The position numbers and the translations under genes are program-made. This document shows positions 37,728 to 47,752 of a stretch of DNA of 64,000 nt, piece by piece. The number at the start of each line of letters is the position of its first letter. Position 1 is the stretch's first letter. Location: NCBI GenBank assembly GCA_001464315.1, contig LNFK01000039.1, positions 23,875 through 87,874 of the forward strand, read 5' to 3'. The notes beneath the pieces were generated by a model. That model did not search any database and was not told the DNA's origin. It saw nothing but the letters and a program-made list of their open reading frames with translations. This DNA comes from Sphingomonadales bacterium Ga0077559. Lineage in GTDB: Bacteria; Pseudomonadota; Alphaproteobacteria; Sphingomonadales; Sphingomonadaceae.

Positions 37728-38666
37728 TTAGTTGCGCGGTCTTTCGTTCAGCAATTTCACCAGCCGCACGATCGATGCAAACTGGCCGATTGTCCGACTG
37801 AGCAATTCGCGGTCCTGTGCCGGGTCGAGCGTCGCGCTTTCGAACATATTGCCGGTGCGCAGGCAAACGATGAGATCCCCGCCCAGAAACAGCGCAGCCA
37901 GCTTCTCGCCGTCGAATTCCTTTTCGAGATCGATCAACCGCTCGCAATAGGCCGGATGCACCAGATAGCGGCCCTCGACCTGATCGGTGCCATAGACGTC
38001 GAACGCATCCTCGAACCGCGGGTCAACCATCTTGATCCGCTCTAGCTCTTGCCCGCCATAGGATTTGCTGTCGCCGAAAAGCGTAAATTTGAAACCATCA
38101 CGGCGAACCAATGTTGTCGCCAGAAAGGGCCGCGCGAACTGAAAGCGAAGCACGACGCCTTCGAATACCGTCACCGTCCGCCGGTTTTTGCCGCTCCCAC
38201 GCGTCTCGGTTAGCTTTGTCTCATAAAGCAGGAAATCGGTGCCTTCGATGCTGCCGTGCCACTGGTCCTGCTGATAGCGGTCGTCATAATCGGGGAGCAA
38301 TTCGAATTCGCGGGCATGGTCGAATTCCTGCCCCGGAAAGGCTGCTACTGAATAATCGATCTGCAACGCTTTCGCCAATGCGCCATTCATTTCCTGCTTC
38401 AAAACGTCGACCATTTGCTGGCGGATTTTGTTGGCAAGATAGGCCGTTACCGCGCCGCATCCAGCCGCGATCATGTAGCCGACGCCGCCCAGATCAAGCA
38501 TCAAACCGAACAGAAACGCTGCAACACTTATCCCGCCGCCGATCCAGATGACCGAGAACATCTTCTTCTTGGCCGCAGCACGCTCGCCTGTCTTGCCGTC
38601 GAGCCATTCAGCAAGGCCGCCCGCCATCAGCGTATCGACATCGGGCAGCGATATCATGTTTTGCAT
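37728..38666 (-). CDS. DUF3137 membrane protein
   Basis: A 312-residue protein with two adjacent hydrophobic segments (about 38-58 and 62-82), then a soluble domain. The GKNRRTVTVFEGVVLRFQF and FKFTLFGD blocks match DUF3137, a family of unknown function that often lies beside lemA, as here. The ATG at 38666 follows a GGGGGGA ribosome-binding site. An ATG at 38690 is possible. It diverges from lemA with 55 bp between. Confidence 0.83.
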   Translation of the reverse strand: MQNMISLPDVDTLMAGGLAEWLDGKTGERAAAKKKMFSVIWIGGGISVAAFLFGLMLDLGGVGYMIAAGCGAVTAYLANKIRQQMVDVLKQEMNGALAKALQIDYSVAAFPGQEFDHAREFELLPDYDDRYQQDQWHGSIEGTDFLLYETKLTETRGSGKNRRTVTVFEGVVLRFQFARPFLATTLVRRDGFKFTLFGDSKSYGGQELERIKMVDPRFEDAFDVYGTDQVEGRYLVHPAYCERLIDLEKEFDGEKLAALFLGGDLIVCLRTGNMFESATLDPAQDRELLSRTIGQFASIVRLVKLLNERPRN

Positions 38667-38721
38667 TCCCCCCGAGGCATGATAATCCATGCTACCGACC
38701 GTTTGAGGGGGAGTAAAGCAA

Positions 38722-39279
38722 ATGGGCCTTTGGATTATCATCGCCGTCGTCGTCGTCGGCCTGATCGCCATCGTTATTTACAACCGACTGGTGGGCCTGC
38801 GCCAGAATGTGCGCCAGGGCTGGGCCGACATCGACGCACAGTTGCGCCAGCGGCATGACTTGATTCCAAACCTTGTCAGCACGGTGCAGGGTTACGCGAC
38901 GCATGAGAAGACCACGCTCGACGCAGTGATTTCCGCGCGAAACTCAGCAATTGGCGCGTCCAATCCTGCGTCGGCGGCGACTGCCGAAGCGGGACTATCG
39001 GGCGCACTCAAAAACCTCTTCGCGCTCGCCGAGAATTACCCCGACCTTAAAGCAAACCAGAATTTCCAGACCCTTCAGCATGAACTATCCGATGTCGAAG
39101 ACAAGCTCGCCGCATCCCGCCGCGCGTACAATGCCGTCACAGCCGACTATAACGGAGCGCGGCAAGCATTCCCGGCAGTGCTATTTGCCGGTGCCTTCGG
39201 CTTTGGTGAAGAAAAATTCTGGGAACTCGGTACCGAGGAGCGCCCAGCAATCAGCGCGGCGCCCGAGGTTAAGTTTTAA
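38722..39279 (+). CDS. lemA: LemA family protein
   Basis: A 185-residue membrane-anchored protein. One N-terminal helix (about 4-24) is followed by YNRLVGLRQNVRQGWADIDAQLRQRHDLIPNLV, the family signature, and a helical bundle. Role is unknown in bacteria; partnered here with a divergent DUF3137 gene. GGGGGAG ribosome-binding site. Its stop overlaps the PBP1A stop (convergent) by 4 bases. Confidence 0.92.
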   Translation: MGLWIIIAVVVVGLIAIVIYNRLVGLRQNVRQGWADIDAQLRQRHDLIPNLVSTVQGYATHEKTTLDAVISARNSAIGASNPASAATAEAGLSGALKNLFALAENYPDLKANQNFQTLQHELSDVEDKLAASRRAYNAVTADYNGARQAFPAVLFAGAFGFGEEKFWELGTEERPAISAAPEVKF

Positions 39280-41795
39280 TAAATCCCGCCTTGTTCCTGG
39301 ATAAATTCCTGTTCGCGTTTGGCAGCTGAGCTTGGCCCCTGTGACGTCGAGCTGCTGTTTGCGCCACTATCAGAACGGACCGCTGCTTTCTTCTTCGGCT
39401 TGTCGCCGCGCGCTGCAAGTTCGGCTTGACGGATCGACCGTTTGGGTTCGGTTTCGGCTTTGAAAGCCTCCCAGATTACCGCACTTTTGGGGTCGCTACC
39501 GGGCCATGAGCCGTAAACCCGTTTGCCGCTCTTGCGGTCAATCCGCACAAGCCGTGTTCCTGCCGGTGCAACAAACGGCGTTTTCGGCATCCCGACGAAC
39601 GCTTGCCTTGCAAATTGCTTGAATATCGGTGCGGCGAGCGAGCCGCCTTGGGCATAGCCGCCCATATTGCGCGGCTGGTCATAGCCCAGGTAAACCCCCG
39701 CCACGACATGCGGAGAGCCGCCGACAAACCAGACATTGGTCGGGCCGGTGGTCGTGCCGGTTTTGCCGAACAACGGCCGGTCGAGATCGCGCAGCGTCGT
39801 CGCTGTGCCTCGTTCAACCACGCCTTCGAGCATGTGGACGACCTGATAGGCGGTGATCGGGTCCATGACCTGTTTGCCCGCTGCGGCAAAGCGCGGCATT
39901 GGCTTGCCATTCCAGTCTTTTGCGCGGCAGCCATCGCACGGCTTCCACTTTGCAGGCAATATGACCTTACCCTTGCGGTTCTGGACATAATCGATCAGCG
40001 TCGGTTTCAACTCGCGGCCATGATTGACCAGCATCGCATAGGCGTTGGTAATCTTCAAAACGGTCGTATCGCCTGCCCCCAGCGCAAACGACAGATAAGA
40101 TTTATAATCGCCTATACCCATCGCCCGGAACGTGTCGGTTACATTGTCCATACCGGCGTCGGCGGCGGCGCGCACGGTCATCAGGTTGCGTGATTGCTCG
40201 AGGCCCCAGCGCATGGTCTGCGGTCCTGCGCCGCCGCCGCCGAAATTGCGGAAGCATTTTTGGCTGCGCGTGCTGCCGTCATACACACAATAAGGTCCAT
40301 CGACGATAATCGAGGTCGGTGTCATGCCATTGTCGAGCGCTGTGGCGTAAACGAACGGCTTGATTGTCGAGCCGGGCTGGCGCTGTGCCTGGGTTGCGCG
40401 ATTGAAGCTGGAAATCCGGTTATCAAAACCACCCTGGATTGCAAGAACCCGACCATTAAGCGGGCTTTGTACAACCATGCCGCCGCCGACCTCGGGCACG
40501 GTGCGCACCGAGAAGCTGTTGCCGCCATTGGGAACGACGGCAATTACATCGCCTGCCTTCATCGCTGCCGGACCACCGCTCAATATGCCCACACTGCCAT
40601 CGGCGAAGCCGACACGGTCCTTGCCAAGCGCAACCCCGGCGCGCCAATTGGCATAGTCGATCCCGACATTCGTCGATGCAAAGCGCGAGGCCCACCGGTC
40701 ATCGGACACGTCGATCGTGCCCATATTCGCTTTCCACGCCTTGCCTGCATTATATCGCAACAAACCATCGCGTAGCGCCTGCGTCGTCAATATCTGATAC
40801 TTCGGGTTCATCGACGTGCGCACCCACAGGCCACCTGCGTAGACGCTGTATGGGCCGTCTTTGTCGGTTTCGCCAAAGCCCTCGATCAGTTGGCGGCGGA
40901 CTTCCTCGGTAAAATAGCCCCCGACATTTTTATAGCCCGTGCCGCGCTGTTTAACCAGGCCCAACGGTTTCGCCCGTGCCTCGGCAAGCTGCGCATCGCT
41001 GATCCAGTCGTTCGCCCGCATTTCGCCGAGCACCCAGTTGCGGCGCGATATTGCAAGTTCGGCATTTTTGGCGCGGCCATAGCGTTCGGGTGCCTTGGGC
41101 AAAATGGCCAAAAATGCCATTTCGTGCAGCAATAGCTGATCGACGCTTTTGCCGAAATAGGCCTGCGCTGCGGCCTCTACGCCGAATGACTGCCGACCAA
41201 GCGCAATTTCATTGAGATAAAGCGAAAGGATCTGCGGCTTGGTGAGCGCACCTTCGATGCGTTTGGCAAGGATCGCCTCTTTGACCTTGCGGGTGTAGCT
41301 ATATTCGTTGGTCAGCAGCAGGTTTTTTGCGACTTGTTGGGTAATTGTCGAGGCACCCCGTGCGCGCTTGTTGCTGAACATATTGTCGAAAATCGCGGAC
41401 GCGATACCGGGATAATCGATGCCGTCATGGCTAAAAAACGTCTTGTCCTCGGCCGCAAGATAGGCGCGAACCAATAACTTGGGAAAATCGGCATATTCGA
41501 GCTGCACGCGCCGCTCTCGCGCATAGCTATGGAATGGCTGGCCATCGATATCGCGCACGACGGTTGGTAATGGCGATTCATATTCGATAAGCGCGTCGGC
41601 ATCTGGCAAGTTTCGGGCAAACAGCGCCCAGAATAAAAGCAATGCCACCAGCAAGGCTCCGATCGCATAGGTCACCCAGCGAAATCGTTTCAGCTGCCAC
41701 CAACCCTGCCAACGACCCGCAAACCCGTCGACATCACGCTTCAGTTTGTAACTGACATTGGTCGGTTCTTCAGCGGGCGGCGTGGCATTGTCCAT
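39276..41795 (-). CDS. mrcA: Penicillin-binding protein 1A (bifunctional)
   Basis: An 839-residue class A PBP that polymerises and cross-links peptidoglycan at the inner membrane. One membrane helix (about 42-61). The transglycosylase glutamate is E116 in EDKTFFSHDGID, followed by QQVAKNLLL and ALTKPQILSLYLN. The transpeptidase serine is in GSTIKPF and the KTGT motif is in FGKTGTTTG. The C-terminal 60 residues are a Lys/Ser-rich disordered tail. Adjacent to the amidase AmiC, in a cell-wall block. Confidence 0.93.
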   Translation of the reverse strand: MDNATPPAEEPTNVSYKLKRDVDGFAGRWQGWWQLKRFRWVTYAIGALLVALLLFWALFARNLPDADALIEYESPLPTVVRDIDGQPFHSYARERRVQLEYADFPKLLVRAYLAAEDKTFFSHDGIDYPGIASAIFDNMFSNKRARGASTITQQVAKNLLLTNEYSYTRKVKEAILAKRIEGALTKPQILSLYLNEIALGRQSFGVEAAAQAYFGKSVDQLLLHEMAFLAILPKAPERYGRAKNAELAISRRNWVLGEMRANDWISDAQLAEARAKPLGLVKQRGTGYKNVGGYFTEEVRRQLIEGFGETDKDGPYSVYAGGLWVRTSMNPKYQILTTQALRDGLLRYNAGKAWKANMGTIDVSDDRWASRFASTNVGIDYANWRAGVALGKDRVGFADGSVGILSGGPAAMKAGDVIAVVPNGGNSFSVRTVPEVGGGMVVQSPLNGRVLAIQGGFDNRISSFNRATQAQRQPGSTIKPFVYATALDNGMTPTSIIVDGPYCVYDGSTRSQKCFRNFGGGGAGPQTMRWGLEQSRNLMTVRAAADAGMDNVTDTFRAMGIGDYKSYLSFALGAGDTTVLKITNAYAMLVNHGRELKPTLIDYVQNRKGKVILPAKWKPCDGCRAKDWNGKPMPRFAAAGKQVMDPITAYQVVHMLEGVVERGTATTLRDLDRPLFGKTGTTTGPTNVWFVGGSPHVVAGVYLGYDQPRNMGGYAQGGSLAAPIFKQFARQAFVGMPKTPFVAPAGTRLVRIDRKSGKRVYGSWPGSDPKSAVIWEAFKAETEPKRSIRQAELAARGDKPKKKAAVRSDSGANSSSTSQGPSSAAKREQEFIQEQGGIY

Positions 41796-41877
41796 ATCCC
41801 GCCCTCTCTAGCCGATTTGCCCGCGAGGTCCAGAATCTTAATGAGCGCTCCGGCGCAATTTTACGTGGGGCATAGCT

Positions 41878-43098
41878 CTAGCGCGACGCCAGCCGCCGGG
41901 CAAAATGGACCTGAATGGCATTGGCGACGCTACGCGCTACTTTCTGTTGGCCCTCAACAGAAGCGAGGAAATCGACGTCATCGGCGTTGCTCAGATAGCC
42001 TGTCTCAAACAGTATCGATGGCGTATCGGGCGCTTTCAGCACGATAAACGATGCAAAACGGTGCGAATTGGTGCGTATTCTCATATTGGGCTTTGCTTCG
42101 CGCAAAAGCAATTTAGCGAAGTCAGCCGACACGTTCATTGTCTCGCGCTGGGTCAGGTCAATGAGGATCGATGACACATTGGCATCCGCGCCGCCCAGAT
42201 TAACGCCGTTGATGATATTTGCCTTGTTTTCGCGCGCCGCCAGCCTTTGTGCTTGCCGGTCCGACGCGACCTCTGACAGCGTATAAACGGTGCCGCCATT
42301 GGCCTCAGGATTTTCCGCACTGTCGGCATGGATAGAGATGAACAGATCGGCCTTCATCTTGCGCGCAATTTCAAACCGATCTTCGAGCACGAGGAACTTG
42401 TCGGTGTCGCGGGTCAGCGCAACGCGCACCCGACCGGTTTTCAACATTTCGCTGCGGACCGCCTTTGCAATGGCCAGTGTAACGTCTTTTTCGCGCTTGC
42501 CGCCATGCGGACTGATCGCGCCGGGATCGTGGCCGCCATGGCCTGCGTCGATCACGACTAACGGCAATTTGCTGTCGGCAGGACCGCTTACTGTCGGGAG
42601 GCCTTTCGCAACGCCGGTTCGAATTGGCGCCGAAACCTCGTAACGGCGTTTAGGCGGCTCGGCGCGAAAGGCTAGCGGAGGGGCAATCTCTGTTTTGCCC
42701 CGGCCGAGCGTACCGCTAAACTCCGACGCTCCAGCGCTTCGCACGCTTAACCGCAGGATTTTCCCATCCTCGGAAAATGTACCGCCTGTCACAACAGCGG
42801 GCTGAGCAAGATCGAGCACAATGCGCGCTGTGTTGCTGTCCAATTGGCCCTGCCGCACATTACTCACCGGACCGCCCGCCAAAGAATTAAGGCCCGCGGT
42901 CGCTCCGGAAACATCGATCGCTATCCGGTCGGGTCTTGCAAGCGCAAAAACCGTCGCCTTGCTGACTACGTCGTCGAACTGGATAACCACCGCGCCATCG
43001 CTCGCCGCGACCTGTCGGATGGTTCCGGCAAAAGCTGGCAACATGGTAAATGGCAAGGCGCTGAAGAGGGCGGCAAATAGCATCGTCTTATTATGCAT
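41878..43098 (-). CDS. amiC: N-acetylmuramoyl-L-alanine amidase (AmiC type)
   Basis: A 406-residue periplasmic zinc amidase that cleaves the amide bond between MurNAc and the stem peptide. Signal peptide to about residue 25 (LPAFA). An AMIN domain (about 28-130) targets the septum. The catalytic domain has DAGHGGHDPGA (Zn His), KREKDVT (Zn Glu), SIHADS (Zn His) and ETGYLSN (catalytic Glu). Such amidases are activated by NlpD/EnvC-type factors; one is encoded at 12.0-13.0 kb. ATG at 43098 gives the signal peptide directly. Confidence 0.92.
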   Translation of the reverse strand: MHNKTMLFAALFSALPFTMLPAFAGTIRQVAASDGAVVIQFDDVVSKATVFALARPDRIAIDVSGATAGLNSLAGGPVSNVRQGQLDSNTARIVLDLAQPAVVTGGTFSEDGKILRLSVRSAGASEFSGTLGRGKTEIAPPLAFRAEPPKRRYEVSAPIRTGVAKGLPTVSGPADSKLPLVVIDAGHGGHDPGAISPHGGKREKDVTLAIAKAVRSEMLKTGRVRVALTRDTDKFLVLEDRFEIARKMKADLFISIHADSAENPEANGGTVYTLSEVASDRQAQRLAARENKANIINGVNLGGADANVSSILIDLTQRETMNVSADFAKLLLREAKPNMRIRTNSHRFASFIVLKAPDTPSILFETGYLSNADDVDFLASVEGQQKVARSVANAIQVHFARRLASR

Positions 43099-43626
43099 TT
43101 TTGTTGGTCGCCGGGTCCAGAATTTTCTTTGCACCACGCAAATGCTCCACTTGTTTGATGAACAGCGGATTAGGCATAATGGCGTAAAAGGCGGTATCCA
43201 GACTAGGTTAATAGCGAATTAGCTCTAAATAAATCCGCTGCGCCGTCGTAATACGAACCTATTTCGTTTGCTCCCCTTGCCGATATCACCACAGGGTGCT
43301 AGCAACCATCACACGTGGGCGCATTTTAACGTCGCGCCCGCATATTCGAGGCCGGAAGTATTTTTTATCCGGTATTTTAACAGGTTGACGCTGCATGAGG
43401 CATGATATTTCCACCACCGCCGCCCTTTCAGGGTCCGGCGCTTGGGCTGGAAATCAAGCGCGCGCGATATTCGCCCGCCATGCGACTGCAGCAGACGCAT
43501 TTTTTTCTTATCCACCATCTTGCTGTGCCGACACCGACGTTCTGCGTCCGATGAGGCATGGCTTCAACAATAGAGCGTGCGGCCTTCGGCTCACAACCGA
43601 GCGGTCCGCCCGCTGGAGTAATATCA
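43099..43626. other. 528-base divergent gap and long rne leader
   Basis: The gap between amiC (leftward) and rne (rightward) holds both promoters. The right half is GC-rich and can form several hairpins, for instance near the rne start where GCGGCC, GGCTC and GAGCGGTCCGC segments can pair. Long, structured rne leaders that mediate self-regulation by RNase E are known in enterobacteria; that it applies here is inference. A weak ORF over it is not supported. Confidence 0.45.
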
Positions 43627-46230
43627 ATGACAACGCGTATGCTTATCGACGCGCGGCACCGGGAAGAAACCCGGGTCGCGGTCGTCACCGGGAACCGGAT
43701 CGAGGAGCTTGATTTCGAATCTGCCGAGCACAAACAGCTCAAGGGCAATATTTATCTGGCAAAAGTAACACGGGTCGAACCGTCGCTGCAGGCGGCGTTT
43801 ATCGACTATGGCGGCAACCGTCACGGATTCCTCGCTTTTGCAGAAATCCATCCGGACTACTATCAAATCCCACGCGAAGATCGCGAACGTCTGCTTGCCG
43901 AAGAGGCAGAAGCTGCGGCCGAAGAAGCTGCGCTTCGCGAGCAGGAAGAAGATGATTACGACGAGCCGTCCGACATCATGCAGGGTTCGGAAGAACGCGA
44001 AGATGAAGTTACCGACCTGATCGAAGTCGAAAGCGACGACAGCGTCGACACTATCGACATGAGCGAAGGCGAAGAGCCTGACCTCGACGAAAATAGTGAA
44101 CAGTCCGACGAAGAGAACTCGGAAGAAAATGGCCGGGGCGGCAATGACCGCAACAATCGCCGTCGTCGCGGACGCGGAGGGCGTAATGGCGGCGGTGACG
44201 GCCGCGCACCAAAGGCAAGCGATGAGGTTCGCGCCAAACGGATGAACCTGCGCCGCCGGTACAAAATCCAAGACGTCATCCACCGCCGTCAAGTGTTGTT
44301 GGTTCAAGTCGTCAAGGAAGAACGCGGCAACAAGGGCGCTGCGCTGACCACTTATCTCAGCCTTGCTGGCCGTTATTGCGTGCTTATGCCAAACACCTCA
44401 CACGGCGGCGGCATCAGCCGAAAAATCCACAGCGCTGCTGATCGCAAGCGCCTGAAGTCTATCATGTCGGACCTGACACTGCCCGCTACGATGGGCTGCA
44501 TCATACGCACCGCAGGCCTTGCGCGAACCAAACCCGAAATCAAGCGCGACTTCGACTATCTCGCCCGGCTTTGGGACGGAATTCGCGAAAACACGCTCAA
44601 AGGTTCAGCGCCAATGCTGATCCACACCGACAGCGACCTGATCAAACGCGCCATCCGCGATATCTATAACAAGGATATCGAAGAAGTTTTTGTCGAGGGC
44701 GATGAAGGCTACCGCGCCGCCAAGGAATTCATGAAGCTGCTGATGCCGAGCCACGCGAAGAAGGTGCAGCATTATGCCGATCCGGTTCCGCTGTTCCAGC
44801 GCTATCATGTCGAAGATCAGCTGAATGCGATGTATCAACCGATCGTCCAACTGAAGTCAGGTGGCTATATCGTCATCAACCCGACCGAAGCTTTGGTATC
44901 GATCGACATCAACTCGGGTCGTTCAACCAAAGAACACGGCATCGAGCAAACAGCTTTGTCGACCAACCTTGAAGCCGCCCGCGAAATTGCGCGTCAGTTG
45001 CGCCTTCGCGACATGGCCGGCCTAGTCGTCATCGACTTCATCGACATGGAGCATCATGGCAACGCCCGCAAGGTCGAACGCGCCATGAAGGACGCTCTGA
45101 AACACGATCGTGCCCGTATTCAGGTCGGCCGTATTTCAAGCTTCGGCCTGATGGAAATGAGCCGCCAGCGGCTTCGCACCGGGGTGCTTGAAGCATCGAC
45201 CCGCCAGTGCCCGCATTGCGAAGGTACAGGCCTTGTCCGCACGGCGTCATCGGCAGCATTGTCGGCGCTTCGCTTGGTCGAAGACGAAGCCGCCAAGGGT
45301 CAAGGCAGCCAGATTGTCTTGCAGGCGAGCCAGGAAGCGACGATTTACTGCCTCAACAATAAACGCGCCGAACTCGCCGACATCGAAGAACGCTATCATG
45401 TCCGCGTTCTGATTGTGCCCAATGGCGAAACCGAAGGAGCCAAGCTTGCAGTATCAAGCTCGGGCCCACGTCCGGAAGCACCTGTCATGTTGCCGCCGAT
45501 CGTCGACATCGACGTAGAAGATGTTGAAGACGAATTTGACGATTTCGAGGCTGAAGAAGAGGAAGAGGTCCGCGCGCCAACACGATCACGCGAGAGCAGT
45601 CCACGTGACCAGCAACCGCGCGAAGAGGGTGCAGAAGGCGGCGAAGGCCGACGCCGGAAACGACGTCGCGGACGTCGCGGCGGCAAGGGTCGTGATCGTG
45701 AAGGTCAGGACGGCGTAGTCGAAGGTCAGGTATCTGAAAGTCAAGCAGACGCGCCTGAAAGCGAACCTGCTGTCGACGTCCAGGGCGATGCCGAGGTCCA
45801 GATTGAAACCGATGCGAAGCCCAAGGCCCGCCGTGGTCGTCGCGGTGGCCGCCGTGACAACAGCGCGGATGCAGTCGCGACTGAGGTTGAGGTAACTGCC
45901 GAGACCGAAACCCCAGTCGAAGCCGAAGCTGTGGCAGACGAAAAGCCAAAGCGTCGCAGTCGTGCAAAGGCCAAGTCTGAAACAGTAGCCGAGGCAGAAG
46001 TTGCCGACGCGCCAATCGCTGAAGAAAAGCCAGCGCCTAAAAAGCGTGGGCGGGCCAAAGCCGAGACCCCAGAAGTAGCGGCTCCTGCCGAAGAAAAGAT
46101 AGAAGAGCCAAAGCCGAAAGCCGGCCGGAAAAAAGCTGCGCCAAAAGTGGAGGCTGAAGTGGCCGAACCTGCTGATGAGGGCAATGACGGCCCTCCCCGC
46201 TCCGGTTGGTGGCAACGGACTTTCGGTTAA
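43627..46230 (+). CDS. rne: Ribonuclease E
   Basis: An 867-residue endoribonuclease, core of the RNA degradosome. The S1 domain (about 36-225) is split by a highly acidic insert and an Arg/Gly-rich stretch (residues 86-208), a feature of alphaproteobacterial enzymes. Catalytic aspartates lie in VSIDINSG and VIDFIDM, and the zinc link is CPHCEGTG. The C-terminal 270 residues are disordered, with Arg-rich RNA-binding patches (GRRRKRRRGRRGG), acidic/Lys repeats and the ending GWWQRTFG, which resembles the PNPase-binding motif known from Caulobacter. ATG at 43627 has GGAG upstream; the frame is open 23 codons further. Confidence 0.93.
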   Translation: MTTRMLIDARHREETRVAVVTGNRIEELDFESAEHKQLKGNIYLAKVTRVEPSLQAAFIDYGGNRHGFLAFAEIHPDYYQIPREDRERLLAEEAEAAAEEAALREQEEDDYDEPSDIMQGSEEREDEVTDLIEVESDDSVDTIDMSEGEEPDLDENSEQSDEENSEENGRGGNDRNNRRRRGRGGRNGGGDGRAPKASDEVRAKRMNLRRRYKIQDVIHRRQVLLVQVVKEERGNKGAALTTYLSLAGRYCVLMPNTSHGGGISRKIHSAADRKRLKSIMSDLTLPATMGCIIRTAGLARTKPEIKRDFDYLARLWDGIRENTLKGSAPMLIHTDSDLIKRAIRDIYNKDIEEVFVEGDEGYRAAKEFMKLLMPSHAKKVQHYADPVPLFQRYHVEDQLNAMYQPIVQLKSGGYIVINPTEALVSIDINSGRSTKEHGIEQTALSTNLEAAREIARQLRLRDMAGLVVIDFIDMEHHGNARKVERAMKDALKHDRARIQVGRISSFGLMEMSRQRLRTGVLEASTRQCPHCEGTGLVRTASSAALSALRLVEDEAAKGQGSQIVLQASQEATIYCLNNKRAELADIEERYHVRVLIVPNGETEGAKLAVSSSGPRPEAPVMLPPIVDIDVEDVEDEFDDFEAEEEEEVRAPTRSRESSPRDQQPREEGAEGGEGRRRKRRRGRRGGKGRDREGQDGVVEGQVSESQADAPESEPAVDVQGDAEVQIETDAKPKARRGRRGGRRDNSADAVATEVEVTAETETPVEAEAVADEKPKRRSRAKAKSETVAEAEVADAPIAEEKPAPKKRGRAKAETPEVAAPAEEKIEEPKPKAGRKKAAPKVEAEVAEPADEGNDGPPRSGWWQRTFG

Positions 46231-46252
46231 CCCGATTATCTGAACGAATTTG

Positions 46253-46288
46253 AAAACCCCGCCGTTCACCTGAGCGGCGGGGTTTTTA
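46253..46288 (+). terminator. Rho-independent terminator of rne
   Basis: Stem AACCCCGCCG / CGGCGGGGTT with a 10-base loop and a following TTTTTATTT run, 25 bp past the rne stop. The M48 protease gene starts 53 bp later. Confidence 0.9.
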
Positions 46289-46340
46289 TTTGCCCAATTT
46301 CTTCATTGCGCGTTCAGGCGGTTGCGGCCATCTACCCAAT

Positions 46341-47708
46341 ATGGCCATTTTTACCTTCCGCCGAATCCGCGCGGCTTTTGCCGTGTTCCTTGCATGCGCG
46401 CTTTCTATCCAACCGGTCATGGCCCAATCGATCCTGCGAGATGCCGAAACCGAAGCCTTTTTTGATGAGATTTCCGAACCCTTAATTCGCGCCGCCGGGC
46501 TCGATCCGAACAATGTCGACATTGTCCTAATCAACGATAAATCGATCAACGCATTCGTCGCGGGTGGCCAGATTGTATATCTGCACAGCGGCCTGATTGA
46601 CGCTGCAACCTCGGCCAACGAAGTCCAAGGCGTTATCGCGCACGAACTTGGCCATGTCGAGGGCGGCCATGTCATCCGCTATGCCGACGGCGCCAGTGCG
46701 GCAGGCAGGATCAGCATCGCAACGCTAATCCTCGCCGCGGCCGCTATTGCCGCCGGCGCAGGCGAAGCTGGCATGGGGATCATGGCTGCGGGACAGCAGG
46801 CAGCATTGGGCAAATTCCTCGCATTTAGCCGCGCGCAGGAAGGCACTGCCGATGCGTCTGGTGCGCGATATCTTTCGGCAGCGGGCATTACCGGAAAAGG
46901 ATCGATCAACTTCTTCAAGAAATTGCAGAATTTCGAGTTTCGCTTGGGCATCCCGCAAGAGGATAGCTATGGCCGCACCCACCCGCTATCGGGGGAACGC
47001 ATTTCGGTATTGGAAGACACATATTCTGCTGACCCGGCATGGACCAAACCGCTCAACCAGAAATGGGAGAGTGATTTCAAGCGGATCAAGGCGAAGCTGA
47101 CCGGATATTTATCCGAACCCAAAGCAACGATGCGCGATTATCCTGAAAGCGATAGCGGGGTTCCGGCGCGCTATGCCCGCGCCTATGCGTGGCACAAATC
47201 GGCGTACCCCCAAAAGGCGTTGGCAGAATCATCAGCACTCGTTTCCAGCGCGCCCGACGATCCTTATTTCCTCGAACTGCATGGGCAAATTTTGCTTGAG
47301 TCGGGTAATCCCAAGGATGCCGTAGCGCCTTTGCGCAGAGCTGTGCAGTTAACGGGTAACCAACCTTTGATCGCCGGGATCTTCGGCCACGCACTTGTTG
47401 CGACCGAGGATAAAAGCAACCTTGAGGAAGCGGCAACCGTGCTAAAGGCGGCTGTCGCTAAGGATAACCGAAATCCGTTTGCCTGGTATCAATTGGGCGT
47501 GGTTTACGAACAACAAGGCGACACTGCGCGCGCCGCGCTCGCCAGTGCTGAACGCTATTTGATGGAAGGCGCGCCGCAATTTGCACTTCCCAATGCCCAG
47601 ACCGCGATGGCTGGGCTACCTGAATATTCTTCCGACTGGATCCGCGCACAGGATATCAATCTGGTCGCCGAAGCGCAGTTGTCAAAGCTCAACAAGAAGC
47701 GGCGGTAA
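46341..47708 (+). CDS. M48-family metalloprotease with TPR (BepA-like)
   Basis: A 455-residue exported zinc protease. Signal peptide to VMAQ (about residue 29), HEXXH at 101-105 (HELGH) with a downstream glutamate in EGTADASGARYL, then TPR-like repeats from about 270. The layout is that of BepA (YfgC), which proofreads outer-membrane protein assembly in the periplasm. ATG at 46341 is used; a TTG at 46290 lies within the rne terminator. The next gene, 44 bp on, encodes a DsbA-like protein, so both may serve periplasmic protein folding. Confidence 0.87.
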   Translation: MAIFTFRRIRAAFAVFLACALSIQPVMAQSILRDAETEAFFDEISEPLIRAAGLDPNNVDIVLINDKSINAFVAGGQIVYLHSGLIDAATSANEVQGVIAHELGHVEGGHVIRYADGASAAGRISIATLILAAAAIAAGAGEAGMGIMAAGQQAALGKFLAFSRAQEGTADASGARYLSAAGITGKGSINFFKKLQNFEFRLGIPQEDSYGRTHPLSGERISVLEDTYSADPAWTKPLNQKWESDFKRIKAKLTGYLSEPKATMRDYPESDSGVPARYARAYAWHKSAYPQKALAESSALVSSAPDDPYFLELHGQILLESGNPKDAVAPLRRAVQLTGNQPLIAGIFGHALVATEDKSNLEEAATVLKAAVAKDNRNPFAWYQLGVVYEQQGDTARAALASAERYLMEGAPQFALPNAQTAMAGLPEYSSDWIRAQDINLVAEAQLSKLNKKRR

Positions 47709-47752
47709 GAAAGCGGCTGGCCAGCAATGGCGACGACCGCTAATCGCGTGAT

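Noticed and set aside
43558..43626. Upstream start of RNase E at 43558
   Set aside because: The ATG at 43627 has a better ribosome-binding site and gives the usual MTTRMLIDA-type N-terminus.
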